Positions 33,504 to 42,055 of a DNA stretch of 64,000 nt are shown one piece after another. Positions within the stretch are counted from its first letter, which is position 1, and each line of letters starts with the position of its first letter. Position numbers and translations under genes: made by a program. A model generated the notes under the pieces. That model worked only from the letters and a program-made list of their open reading frames with translations. It had not been told where the DNA came from and did not search any database. The DNA comes from RYN-230 sp963717125 (lineage in GTDB: Bacteria; Actinomycetota; Actinomycetes; Streptosporangiales; Streptosporangiaceae), in the NCBI GenBank assembly GCA_963717125.1, contig CAVQVG010000009.1, positions 1-64,000 on the forward strand, in the 5' to 3' direction.

Positions 33504-33722
33504 CCTTCCACGGTAAAGGCCCAACCGCATTTATGCCGCTGACCGGCGTACATCCGTCACAGGTCCGTAAGGGTCGTTTCGGCCCGTCCGCCGTTATGCT
33601 CGTCGCCGCCGCGACTGCGCCGGGGCGCGCTGCCCGGGCACGGCGGCCGCCGGGTGCGCTGCCCGGTGACCCCTGGACCATCCGGGTGTGCTGCCCGGAC
33701 GAAGCGGAAGGAGGGGGACCGC

Positions 33723-34349
33723 GTGCTCGGTGCGCTGTATGAAGACGCTCTTACCGGCCTCGCGCGGCCGGAGATCGAGCACGCCGACGGCCGGCGTACC
33801 CCCCTGCGGATCGATGACTGGCTGGACGTCATCCCCGGTGACGCCTCCATCCTGGACCGCTGTCAGGGGCACACCCTGGACGTGGGTTCCGGGCCGGGCC
33901 GGCTGACCGTCGCGCTGGCCGAGCGGGGCGTCCCCGCACTGGGCATCGACATCACCCTGCCGGCCGTTCAGCTGGCCAGGTCGTGTGGGGCGCTGGCGCT
34001 GCACCGGGACGTGTTCGCCACGGTCCCGGGCACCGGCCGGTGGGCGCGGGTGCTGCTGGCCGACGGCAACATCGGCATCGGCGGCGATCCGGACGCGCTG
34101 CTGAGCCGGGTGGCCGAGCTGCTCAAGCCGGCCGGGAAGGCCCTGGTCGAGGTGGAGCCGCCCGGTGCGCCGCTGGCCAAGGAGATGGTGCGGCTGAGCC
34201 ACCAGGGCCGGTTCAGCTCCTGGTTCCCCTGGGCGTCCATCGGCGCCGACCAGATCACCGAGCTGGGCCGCAGCGCCGGCCTCGCGGTGACCGAAGTGTG
34301 GACCGACACCGGGCGCTGGTTCGCCGCGCTGTCCCGCGGCCTGTACTGA
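33723..34349 (+). CDS. Class I SAM-dependent methyltransferase
   Basis: About 208 residues, starting at GTG 33723 because a strong ribosome site (AAGGAGGGGGA) lies just upstream. The SAM-binding motif I is TLDVGSGPGRLTVALAERGV, followed by the acidic residue in LGIDI and a later ADGNIGIGGDPDALLSRVAE typical of this group. Substrate not known. It faces the two-component system and lies upstream of a GT-C transferase in the same direction, in a neighbourhood repeated in other actinomycetes. Confidence 0.87.
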   Translation: MLGALYEDALTGLARPEIEHADGRRTPLRIDDWLDVIPGDASILDRCQGHTLDVGSGPGRLTVALAERGVPALGIDITLPAVQLARSCGALALHRDVFATVPGTGRWARVLLADGNIGIGGDPDALLSRVAELLKPAGKALVEVEPPGAPLAKEMVRLSHQGRFSSWFPWASIGADQITELGRSAGLAVTEVWTDTGRWFAALSRGLY

Positions 34350-34496
34350 GCAGGCCTGCGCTGCGCTGGGTCCGGTGCCCGGTCTGCCCCGGGTCTGGCC
34401 CGGGTCTGGCCCGGGTCTGGGCCGCGGGCGGATGGCCCTTAACGATTGATTACGACCAGGCCGTAACTATCCCGTTGCGCTCGGCTGACTGGCAGC

Positions 34497-36038
34497 GTGA
34501 AAGACATGACAGGTTTGGCGGCGAAGATCCGGGTCGGCGCGGCCGCGGCCGTCGCGGCCGCGCTCATTGCGCTGGTGTTCCTCACCGTGCACCCGGACCG
34601 GCTGACCGGGTGGGCCGGGGTGGTCCCGCTGGCCGCCGTGCTGTGGGCCGCCTTCGCCGCCGGTGTACTGCTGGTCCGGCGGATCCCGGTCCGCTGGGCG
34701 GCGCCGGTGATCCTGCTCGGCGCGATCGGCGTGCAACTGGCCGCCTTGTCGGCGCCCCCGCAGGGCAGCGACGACCTGTACCGGTACATCTGGGACGGCC
34801 GGGTCCAGGCGGCCGGCATCGATCCGTACGCGTACTCACCGGCCGCTCCACAGCTGGCCTTCCTCCGGGACCGGTTCCTCTGGCCGCACCACGTCACCGC
34901 CTGGTGCGTGTCCCCGGGTACCCAGCTGTACGGCTCCCCGCACGGGCTGGCCGTGCCGGGCTGCACGCTGATCAACCGGCCCATCGTGCACACCATCTAC
35001 CCGCCGGTGGCGGAGGCCTACTTCTACCTGGTCCACCTGGTCTCCCCGGCGGGTTCCGGGACCACCCCGGTCCAGGTGGCCGCCGCCATCTGCGCGATCG
35101 CGCTCACCGTCCTGCTGCTGCTCGGCCTGGGGCGGCTCGGCCTGGACCGGCGGCTGGCCGTGCTGTGGGCCTGGTGCCCGACCGTGGCCCTGGAGGCCGG
35201 CAACAACGCGCACGTGGACGTGCTGGCGGCCGGCCTCACCGCGGCCGCGCTGCTGGTGCTGGCCCAGCGGGGGCGGCTGCGCCGGTCGCTGGCGGGCGGG
35301 ACCTTGCTCGCCCTGGCCATCTGGACGAAGGTCACCCCGGTGCTGGTCGTGCCCGCGGTGGCCCGCCGCCGCTGGTACGCGCTGGCCTCGGCCGGCCTGT
35401 TCGCCACGGTGGTGGTGTACCTGCCGCACGTGCTGGCCGCGGGCAGCCGGGTGATCGGGTTCGTGCCCGGCTACCTGCAGCAGGAGGGCTACAACAACGG
35501 CACCCGCTTCCTGCTGCTCGGCACGCTGGTGCACGGGAAGCCGGGGCTGCTCGCCGCGTTCGCGGTGCTCGCGGTGACCGGCCTGCTGGTGCTGTGGCGC
35601 GCCGACCCGGACCGGCCGTGGCGCGGCGCGATGGTGATGACCGGGGCCGCCCTGGCCGTCACCACGCCGCCGTTTCCCTGGTACACGATGCTGCTGGTCA
35701 TGCTGGTCGCCTTCGACGGCCGGGCCGAATGGCTCAGCTTCGCGATGGTCAAGTATTTCGCGGTCGGCGAGCCGCTGCCCGGGGTGCACGTGCCGATCGC
35801 GGCCATCGAGCGGGCCGGTTATGCGGCCGCGCTCGCCGTCGTCGCGGCGGTGAGCGTGATCCGCTGGCGCCGGGGCCGCAGTACGGCCCAGCCAGTCCCG
35901 GCCCAGCCGGTCCCGATCCCGGTCTCGGTCACCCAGCCGGTGCCCGCCGCCGCCCAGCCGGTGCCCGTGGCCCAGTCGCTGTTCACCAAGCCGGTCCGGC
36001 CCACCACCCCGGCCGCTGAGCGGGCCGCGGCGCCTTAA
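34497..36038 (+). CDS. GT-C/GT87-type membrane glycosyltransferase (DUF2029-like)
   Basis: A 513-residue polytopic protein with about 10-12 membrane segments. The first outer loop carries the acidic motif SDDLYRYIWDGRVQAAGIDP, the usual catalytic region of GT-C enzymes that use polyprenyl-phosphate sugars. LEAGNNAHVDVLAAGL matches the alpha-mannosyltransferase-like group. The C-terminal tail is a low-complexity run with repeated QPVP units. It probably adds mannose or a related sugar to an envelope glycan, fed by the GT2 enzyme encoded nearby. Confidence 0.85.
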   Translation: MKDMTGLAAKIRVGAAAAVAAALIALVFLTVHPDRLTGWAGVVPLAAVLWAAFAAGVLLVRRIPVRWAAPVILLGAIGVQLAALSAPPQGSDDLYRYIWDGRVQAAGIDPYAYSPAAPQLAFLRDRFLWPHHVTAWCVSPGTQLYGSPHGLAVPGCTLINRPIVHTIYPPVAEAYFYLVHLVSPAGSGTTPVQVAAAICAIALTVLLLLGLGRLGLDRRLAVLWAWCPTVALEAGNNAHVDVLAAGLTAAALLVLAQRGRLRRSLAGGTLLALAIWTKVTPVLVVPAVARRRWYALASAGLFATVVVYLPHVLAAGSRVIGFVPGYLQQEGYNNGTRFLLLGTLVHGKPGLLAAFAVLAVTGLLVLWRADPDRPWRGAMVMTGAALAVTTPPFPWYTMLLVMLVAFDGRAEWLSFAMVKYFAVGEPLPGVHVPIAAIERAGYAAALAVVAAVSVIRWRRGRSTAQPVPAQPVPIPVSVTQPVPAAAQPVPVAQSLFTKPVRPTTPAAERAAAP

Positions 36039-36133
36039 GCCTGGCGACGAACTAGCTGCTTGTGGGGTACGCCCGCACGGGCACGGAGCGCACTCTGGAG
36101 GTAACAGAGAAACTCCGGACAGGGCGCAGGACA

Positions 36134-36415
36134 ATGATCGGATCAGATCCAACCCTGGTAGCCATCGTCGTCCCCATCGTGGCGCTGCTGGCCCTGGCCT
36201 TCTGGCTGGGCCTGTGCTTCTACGCCGGCAGCCATCCGTTCTGGCGTCACCAGCAGCAAGCGAGCAGGCAGGAACTGCCTGCCTCGCGGCAGACCGGCAC
36301 GCTGCCTGAGTCGGCCAGCCCCGGCCTATCGGGTCCGGCGGGCGGTGCGGCGGGCGGTGCGGCGGGCGGTGCGGCGGGCGGTGCGCCGGGTCCGCACCGC
36401 GTAGCTCACCGCTGA
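36134..36415 (+). CDS. Small single-span membrane protein with Gly/Ala repeat tail
   Basis: About 93 residues from ATG 36134 (AGGACA upstream). One hydrophobic helix (VAIVVPIVALLALAFWLGLC) is followed by a polar tail, and then GGAA repeats encoded by a 12-bp tandem repeat. The last 90 bp overlap the end of the convergent membrane gene, which reads the same repeats on the other strand. A function is not assignable. The repeat-derived tail could be a recent extension. Confidence 0.6.
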   Translation: MIGSDPTLVAIVVPIVALLALAFWLGLCFYAGSHPFWRHQQQASRQELPASRQTGTLPESASPGLSGPAGGAAGGAAGGAAGGAPGPHRVAHR

Positions 36416-37048
36416 GATGGCGAACATGACCCCGGTGACGCCCAGCCAGCGCCACAGGTAGGGCCCGGTGCCGAGCCCGCTCGCCCGGCGCAGTTCCGGC
36501 TCGGACAAGCCCAGGATCATCGGGAAGAACGTCATCAGCAGCAGCAGCGAGAAGATCACCGGGATCCGCACGTAGTTGAGCAGCGGCGGCCAGGCGGGGG
36601 CCACACCGCCCGGCTGAGCAACCGCTGGCTGAGCCGGGGCTGGCTCGGTGCCGGGCGGCCGGAGGGTGACCGCCGTCCCCCCCGGCCCCGCGCTGGGAGA
36701 CGGCAGGTCGGCGCCCCCGGCCTGGAACGCCTCGAACGGCCCGCGCGCGGCCGGTTCCGGCGCGGGCTGGCGGCCGTGTGAGCCACCGGGCAGCAGGTGG
36801 CGCAACGACAGGTCGGCCAGCGAGTAGAGCGGGAACAGCAGCAGGTCGTGGGCGATGATGGCGACCGCGAACCACTCCGCGAAGCCGGTCCACTCCCCGG
36901 CCATGATCACCGCCTGCAGCGCGTAGCCGGCCAGCGCGAACGCCGCCAGCAGGGCGAGCAGGTGCAGCGGGTTCGCCCCGTACCAGCGGCGGACCCAGCC
37001 GGCCACGTTCCTGGACCGCGCGCCCAGCCGAACCGGCGAGGAAGCCAT
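36326..37048 (-). CDS. Membrane protein linked to the molybdopterin oxidoreductase
   Basis: About 240 residues from ATG 37048. Hydrophobic segments lie near LHLLALLAAFALAGYALQAV, AVAIIAHDLLLFPLYSLADL, IPVIFSLLLLMTFFPMILGL and LGVTGVMFAISAVSYAV. The middle loop is Pro/Ala-rich. The C-terminus is basic, with RRTA repeats from a 12-bp DNA repeat. It starts 6 bp after the stop of the oxidoreductase and is thus probably its partner. It is not recognised beyond that. Confidence 0.75.
   Translation of the reverse strand: MASSPVRLGARSRNVAGWVRRWYGANPLHLLALLAAFALAGYALQAVIMAGEWTGFAEWFAVAIIAHDLLLFPLYSLADLSLRHLLPGGSHGRQPAPEPAARGPFEAFQAGGADLPSPSAGPGGTAVTLRPPGTEPAPAQPAVAQPGGVAPAWPPLLNYVRIPVIFSLLLLMTFFPMILGLSEPELRRASGLGTGPYLWRWLGVTGVMFAISAVSYAVRTRRTARRTARRTARRTARRTR
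36342..36392. repeat. Four copies of a 12-bp tandem repeat read on both strands
   Basis: The unit GGCGGTGCGGCG repeats four times. On the plus strand it gives Gly-Gly-Ala-Ala, and on the minus strand Arg-Arg-Thr-Ala. Confidence 0.8.
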
Positions 37049-37053
37049 CCTGC

Positions 37054-38511
37054 TCACACCTGCTTCAGGAAGGTGATCTTGTTGACCCACTTGGTGTTAT
37101 GCACCCCGGGGGCGTTGGGGATGATCGTCCGGGCCGGGTAGCCGTGGTCCCACGGCAGGATGTGGCCGTTCAGCGTCACCGCGAGCAGCGACTGCGGATC
37201 AGCCACCTGCCCGGCGGACAGCGTCGCCGCGCGGAACGAGCCGACCGGCTGGATCGACTCCACCAGGGCCCCGGCCGGCTGTGGCATCCCGGCCAGCTGG
37301 GCCAGGTCACTCAGCCGCACGCCGGTCCACCGGGCCGAGTACGACCAGCCCTCCACGCAGGCGATCGGCAGCTCCACCGCCTGCTGTGGCAGCGCCCGCA
37401 GTTGCTGGTAGGTCAGCACGACGTGGCTAGCCCCGGCCAGCGTCAGCCGGTATTCGGGACCGACCTCCTGGGCGGTCAGCCCGATGGACGCGGCGGTCCG
37501 GTTGACCGGCAGGTAGTGCGGTGCGGTCGCGGACAGCCCGCGCGGGCCGAACAGCGAGGTGCGCCGGGCCAGCCCGCCGATGGACTGCCCGACGACCAGG
37601 CCGGCCAGGGTCAGCGAGGCACCGCCGACCGCGGCCAGCAGGCCACGCCGGGAGATGGTCGGCGCGGCCGGGCGGGCCGCTCGCAGGCCCGACTCGTCGG
37701 GCTGCTCGGGCTGGGTCCCGGCCAGTGGGGTGTGCAGTTCCCGGCGCAGGCTGCGGGACCGCAGGCCGCGCACCATCCGCGGGAACTTGAGCGTGACGTG
37801 GATGACCAGCCCAGCGATGAAGACCCAGGCGCCGTACAGGTGCGCGGTGTAGAACGAGAACGGGAAGACGTAGAAGTCCTGGATGTTCAGGATGCCGGTG
37901 GCGAACTCGAAGAGCACCCCGCCGACCACCATGATCAGGCTGAGCCGTTCCAGGATCTGGGCCAGTGAGCGGACCGGGGGCCAGGCGAACAGCCGGGGCA
38001 GCACCGACCACAGCTTCATCAGCACCACGGGCAGCAGCGCGAGGCCCAGCGTGACGTGCACGCCCTGGTCCATCCGGTACAGCCAGGACGGGTGGGTCGG
38101 CCAGGTGAACAGGTAGAACTTCAGCAGGTTGGCCCCGGGCGTGGTGTCGTTGGCCCCCAGCAGCGGGTCGTAGGCGGCGTATGACAGCAGCCCGGTCACG
38201 GCCACGACGGTCAGCCCGACCAGCAGCACGACCGCCAGCACCGAGGTGAGCCACAAACCGCGGAGCGGGCTGCGCCAGGTGCCCGGCCGGAACGGCCCGG
38301 GCGGCGGATGGTCGGCCGGGTGCCGGGCCGCGTCCCGGGCGGTGTCCGCGGCCCGGTGGACCAGCACGGCCGCGCGGCGCCGTTCCGCCGCCGCCGAGGC
38401 CGAGATCGCGCGCCGCCTGCGGGCCATCCGCTGGCGGCGCGCCGCCCGGCGGTCGTGGGCAGCGCGGCGCAGGCGATCAGCGCGCTGCCGAGGTCCCCTT
38501 ATCCCGGCCAT
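37054..38511 (-). CDS. Membrane molybdopterin-dependent oxidoreductase (sulfite-oxidase fold)
   Basis: A 485-residue protein. The N-terminal 85 residues are highly basic. Four to five membrane helices follow (about 85-270), containing HVTLGLALLPVV, YTAHLYGAWVFIAGLVIHVT and other His-bearing helices that could hold haem, as in cytochrome-b-like domains. A segment ISRRGLLAAVGGASLTLAGL is Tat-like and precedes the sulfite-oxidase-type molybdopterin domain with its Cys ligand in LPIACVEGWSYSARWTGVRL. It is probably an exported oxidoreductase; substrate unknown. It pairs with the membrane gene at 36326. Confidence 0.88.
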   Translation of the reverse strand: MAGIRGPRQRADRLRRAAHDRRAARRQRMARRRRAISASAAAERRRAAVLVHRAADTARDAARHPADHPPPGPFRPGTWRSPLRGLWLTSVLAVVLLVGLTVVAVTGLLSYAAYDPLLGANDTTPGANLLKFYLFTWPTHPSWLYRMDQGVHVTLGLALLPVVLMKLWSVLPRLFAWPPVRSLAQILERLSLIMVVGGVLFEFATGILNIQDFYVFPFSFYTAHLYGAWVFIAGLVIHVTLKFPRMVRGLRSRSLRRELHTPLAGTQPEQPDESGLRAARPAAPTISRRGLLAAVGGASLTLAGLVVGQSIGGLARRTSLFGPRGLSATAPHYLPVNRTAASIGLTAQEVGPEYRLTLAGASHVVLTYQQLRALPQQAVELPIACVEGWSYSARWTGVRLSDLAQLAGMPQPAGALVESIQPVGSFRAATLSAGQVADPQSLLAVTLNGHILPWDHGYPARTIIPNAPGVHNTKWVNKITFLKQV

Positions 38512-38581
38512 AACTCGACGGTAACCGCGAGTATGCAGGTCAGAGCGATCTGAGCACGGACGGTAAGAACCTCGTAAGAGC

Positions 38582-38607
38582 AGCTACCCGCGGTGCCGCG
38601 GGTAGCT
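38582..38607. terminator. Hairpin at the 3' end of the marR gene
   Basis: Arms AGCTACCCGCGG (38582-38593) and CCGCGGGTAGCT (38596-38607) are perfect inverted repeats with a 2-base loop, immediately past the MarR stop on the minus strand. Confidence 0.75.
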
Positions 38608-39149
38608 CAGCACGCCCCCTGCGGCGTGTTGCCCATCGCCGCACTCAGCCGGCGCAGCGCGGTGGAGAACGCCTCCTGCTCGACGGCGGAGAACCCCTCG
38701 AACAGCTCGGCCATGGCCGCCAGCCGCGGGCCCAGCACCTGCTCGGCCTCCTGCAGCCCGCTGGGGGTCAGCTCGATCAGCGTGGCCCGGCGGTCGGTGG
38801 GGTGCGGCCGGCGGACCACCAGGCCCGCGTCCTCCAGCGCGTCCACCATCGCGGTCATGTTCCGCGGGCTGACCCCGAGCTGGTCACCGAGGTTGCGCAT
38901 GATCGCCGGGCCGTCGCAGTGCAGCGTCTGCAGCAGCCGGAGCCGGGTGTACGGCAGCCCGTCCCCGGCTCGCGCCTCGGTCCAGCGCAGGAAGGTCGCG
39001 GCGAACCGCGCGGTCTCGCCGACCAGGGCCAGCCGGCGCTCCCCCTCGGGCAGGTCGCTCAGCGGCGGTTGCGGCCCGACGGTAGCCAGCGGATCGGCCT
39101 CCAGGCAGCGTTCCGCCGCTTTCAGCTCGGCTGCCTGGTCAAGTTCCAC
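38607..39149 (-). CDS. MarR-family transcriptional regulator
   Basis: About 180 residues. The winged helix is visible as YTRLRLLQTLHCDGPAIMRN, LGDQLGVSPRNMTAMVDALE and the wing VVRRPHPTDRRATLIELTP. I start at GTG 39149; starts at ATG 39176 or GTG 39221 would run into the promoter of the divergent YceI gene. It probably represses that gene: the start codon upstream region carries a good promoter and the inverted repeat GTTA-G-TAAC. The N-terminal 60 residues before the core are helical. Confidence 0.87.
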   Translation of the reverse strand: MELDQAAELKAAERCLEADPLATVGPQPPLSDLPEGERRLALVGETARFAATFLRWTEARAGDGLPYTRLRLLQTLHCDGPAIMRNLGDQLGVSPRNMTAMVDALEDAGLVVRRPHPTDRRATLIELTPSGLQEAEQVLGPRLAAMAELFEGFSAVEQEAFSTALRRLSAAMGNTPQGAC

Positions 39150-39175
39150 CCTGCCAGCGTACCTGGGATCCTTCA

Positions 39176-39215
39176 TTGACACGATTATTACGTCGGGTAC
39201 TATACAGTTAGTAAC
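39176..39215 (+). promoter_or_regulatory. Promoter and operator-like dyad for the second yceI gene
   Basis: TTGACA (39176-39181) and TACTAT (39198-39203), spaced 16 bp, form a near-consensus housekeeping promoter reading toward yceI at 39267. The small dyad GTTA-G-TAAC (39207-39215) overlaps the start region and may be the MarR site. Confidence 0.6.
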
Positions 39216-39266
39216 TTTCACCGGGCGGACTTCCTGCGCCCGGCCTGCGATAGGAGGAACCGCGCC

Positions 39267-39839
39267 ATGACCACAGCCGATGGCCAGCAGCAGGTCCGGC
39301 CGGAACAGCCGCGCGCGACCGCGCTGACCGGGCCCAGCCAGTGGACACTGGACGCGGCCCGGTCATCGGTGACGCTCCGGCACAAGACCATGTGGGGCCT
39401 GGGCACCGTGCGCGGCGCGTTCGGCGATCTGGCTGGCAGCGCGGAGATCGGCGCCGACGGCTCGGCCCGCGGCCGGCTGGAGATCGGCGCGGCGTCGCTG
39501 GACACCGGCAACGCCAAGCGGGACAAGCACCTGCGGTCGGCCGACTTCTTCAACGCCGACGCCCACCCGCACATCGTCGCGGACCTGCAGCGGGCGGACC
39601 TCGCCGGTCACACCGGCCAGGCCGGTGACACCGTGACCGTGACCGGGCAGCTCACCGTGGCCGGCGTCACCCGGCCGCTTACGTTCACCGCCACGCTGGC
39701 CGAGGTCACCGAGTCGGCCCTCACGCTGCGCGCCGAGGCCGAGGTGGACCGGGCGGAGTTCGGCCTGACCTGGAACCAGCTGGGCATGCTGCGCGGCCCG
39801 GCCGCCCTCTCGGTGCTGGCCCGGTTCACCCGCGCCTGA
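39267..39839 (+). CDS. YceI-family protein (second copy)
   Basis: A 190-residue YceI protein. The motifs parallel those of the copy at 12983: QWTLDAARSSVTLRHKTMWG, LEIGAASLDTGNAKRDKHLR, SADFFNADAHPHI and DRAEFGLTWNQLGM. There is no signal peptide, so it is probably cytoplasmic; relatives bind isoprenoid-type lipids. AGGAGGAACCGCGCC precedes the ATG. It is divergent from a MarR regulator, a common arrangement for this family. Confidence 0.9.
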   Translation: MTTADGQQQVRPEQPRATALTGPSQWTLDAARSSVTLRHKTMWGLGTVRGAFGDLAGSAEIGADGSARGRLEIGAASLDTGNAKRDKHLRSADFFNADAHPHIVADLQRADLAGHTGQAGDTVTVTGQLTVAGVTRPLTFTATLAEVTESALTLRAEAEVDRAEFGLTWNQLGMLRGPAALSVLARFTRA

Positions 39840-39895
39840 GCCGGGAGCCGTTCCCGCCCGCTCCGCGCGGGGCCATACGGTAGGACCATGCGCGC

Positions 39896-41143
39896 ATGGG
39901 TGGTCCGTCAGCCCGGGCCGATGGCCACGGGCCCGCTGCAGCGATGACCGGCTCAGCCGAAGACGGCTGGCGGCGAGCGCGCAAGCTGCTCAGCCGGGTC
40001 CCGCTCATCGACGGGCATAACGACCTGCCCTATGCGCTGCGCGACGCCGGCGGCATGGACCTGGCCCGGGTCGACCTGGCCGCACCGGTCAGCTTTACGC
40101 ACACCGACCTGCCGCGGCTGGCCACGGGCGGGCTCGGCGCCCAGTTCTGGTCGGTGTACGTGCCCGCCAGCCTGGCCGGGGAGGCCGCGGTGGCCACCAC
40201 GCTGGAGCAGATCGACCTGGTGCACCGGATGGTCCGGCACTATCCGGACCGGCTCGAACTCGCCCTCACCGCGGCCGACGTGCAGCGCATCTTCGCGGCG
40301 GGCCGGGTGGCGTCGCTGATCGGCGCCGAGGGCGGGCACTCCATCGCGTCCTCGATGGGCGTGCTGCGCACCCTCTACGCGCTCGGCGTCCGCTACCTCA
40401 CCCTCACCCACAACAACAACGTGCCGTGGGCCGACTCGGCCACCGACGAGCCGCGGGCCGGCGGGCTGACCGAGTTCGGCCGGGCCGTGGTCGGCGAGAT
40501 GCAGCGGCTCGGCATGCTGGTGGACCTGTCCCACGTGTCGCCCGGCACCATGCGCGCCGCGCTGGACGTGGCCGAGGCGCCGGTCATCTTCTCCCACTCC
40601 AGCGCCCGCGCGCTGTGCGACCACCCGCGCAACGTGCCCGATGACGTGCTGGCCCGGCTGCCCGGCAACGGCGGGGTATGCATGGTCACGTTCGTAGCCG
40701 AGTTCGTCTCGCCGGAGTGCGCCGCCTGGGCGGCCCGGGTCGCCGCGGACATGCGTGAGCGCGGCCTGGACACCAGGGACATCGGCGCCCGGGAGCGGGC
40801 CGCCCGGGAGCGCGCCGGGTCAGACCCCCGGCCCAGGGCGACGCTGGCCCAGGTCGCGGACCACGTCGAGCACGTCCGCGACGTGGCCGGGATCGAGCAT
40901 GTCGGGCTGGGCGGGGATTTCGACGGGACCGACCAGCTGCCGGACGGCCTGGCCGACGTGTCCTGCTACCCGGCGCTGCTCGCCGAGCTGCTCATCCGGG
41001 GCTGGACCGAGGACGACTGCGCCCGGCTGGCCGGCGGCAACGTGCTCCGGGTGCTGCGCGACGCCGAAGACGCCGCCCGGATGCTGGCCGGCCGGCGCGC
41101 GCCGAGCACCGCCCGGATCGAGGACCTGGACGGCGGTGGCTGA
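39896..41143 (+). CDS. Membrane-dipeptidase family (M19) peptidase
   Basis: A 415-residue zinc amidohydrolase. Metal ligands are in LIDGHNDLP (H-x-D), LIGAEGGHS (bridging Glu), LSHVSPGTM and FSHSSARAL. The late segment GLGGDFDGTDQLPDGLADVS is typical. M19 enzymes hydrolyse dipeptides, including D-amino-acid ones from wall turnover. There is no signal peptide, so it is probably cytoplasmic, as in other bacterial members. An ATG at 39944 is a possible alternative start. Confidence 0.9.
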   Translation: MGGPSARADGHGPAAAMTGSAEDGWRRARKLLSRVPLIDGHNDLPYALRDAGGMDLARVDLAAPVSFTHTDLPRLATGGLGAQFWSVYVPASLAGEAAVATTLEQIDLVHRMVRHYPDRLELALTAADVQRIFAAGRVASLIGAEGGHSIASSMGVLRTLYALGVRYLTLTHNNNVPWADSATDEPRAGGLTEFGRAVVGEMQRLGMLVDLSHVSPGTMRAALDVAEAPVIFSHSSARALCDHPRNVPDDVLARLPGNGGVCMVTFVAEFVSPECAAWAARVAADMRERGLDTRDIGARERAARERAGSDPRPRATLAQVADHVEHVRDVAGIEHVGLGGDFDGTDQLPDGLADVSCYPALLAELLIRGWTEDDCARLAGGNVLRVLRDAEDAARMLAGRRAPSTARIEDLDGGG

Positions 41144-41145
41144 GC

Positions 41146-42042
41146 TCAGCGCAGCCCACGCAGCAGGTCGAGCAGCGCGGCGGCGCCGCTTCCGTCGGCA
41201 TCCTTCTGCGGGTTGTAGCAGGCCAGCGATACCCCGGCCAGCGCTGGGCTGGCCAGCAGCGGGCCGATCAGCTCGGCCAGCTCGGCCACCGTCAGCCCGC
41301 CGGGCATCAGGTAGTCGGTGGCCGGGAAGGCCAGCTCGTCCAGCACGTCCACGTCGAGGTGCACCCAGTACCGCCCGGCGGCCGCGCTGAGCTGGTCCCG
41401 GGTGGCCTGCCCGGCCGCGGTCAGCCCACGGTCCCGCAGCTCGGCCGGGCTCAGCTCCGCATCCAGCCCGGCCTCCTCCGGCATAACGCTCCCATAGTCG
41501 GCTGCCTCAGCCCGGTCCCGGGGCCCGAGTAGTGCGAGTTCGGGCCGGGTGACCAGCGGCGCGTTTACCGCGTCTGACCAGGCCGCCGGGCCGCGGCCGG
41601 TGATCACGGAGATCGGCATGTCGGCTGGCTCGCCGGTCTCGGAGGTCTGGCCGTCGTAGAGATCCAGGTGCCCGTCCAGGTAACCGAGCCCGATCCGGCC
41701 GAGCGCGTCCCGGGCCCCGCTGAGCGCGCCGGGCAGCAGCGTGCAGCAGCCGCCGAGCAGGAACGGCAGCTGCCCGGCCGCCACCTGGTCCCCGACCAGG
41801 GCGCGGATCGCCTGGGTGGTGGCCAGCACGGACGGCCAGCCGAGCACGCCGGTGGCCGGATCGCGGTCCCGGCCGACCAGCCGGACGCTGAGATCGCCGC
41901 CGTCGGCCGCGCCGACCGCCGCGGGCAGCCCGGCGGCGCGCAGCGCGGCCGGCGACAGTTCGGTGCCGAACGGTGCGCTGTCCGCGGCTACCGCGTTGAT
42001 GCAGTCGATCGGCACCCCGGTGGTCACGATGGGCCGCGGCAT
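41146..42042 (-). CDS. Arginase/agmatinase-fold protein with altered metal site
   Basis: A 298-residue ureohydrolase-fold protein. Metal motifs correspond as follows: FLLGGCCTLLPG replaces the usual GGDHS, so the first His ligand is Cys; LGYLDGHLDLYD (D-x-H-x-D) is kept; and VHLDVDVLDELAFPA (D-x-D) is kept. The active site is therefore partly changed, and the substrate may not be arginine or agmatine. It lies 13 bp before the DUF427 gene stop on the same strand and might be cotranscribed with it. Confidence 0.82.
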   Translation of the reverse strand: MPRPIVTTGVPIDCINAVAADSAPFGTELSPAALRAAGLPAAVGAADGGDLSVRLVGRDRDPATGVLGWPSVLATTQAIRALVGDQVAAGQLPFLLGGCCTLLPGALSGARDALGRIGLGYLDGHLDLYDGQTSETGEPADMPISVITGRGPAAWSDAVNAPLVTRPELALLGPRDRAEAADYGSVMPEEAGLDAELSPAELRDRGLTAAGQATRDQLSAAAGRYWVHLDVDVLDELAFPATDYLMPGGLTVAELAELIGPLLASPALAGVSLACYNPQKDADGSGAAALLDLLRGLR

Positions 42043-42055
42043 GACTGGCGCCGCG

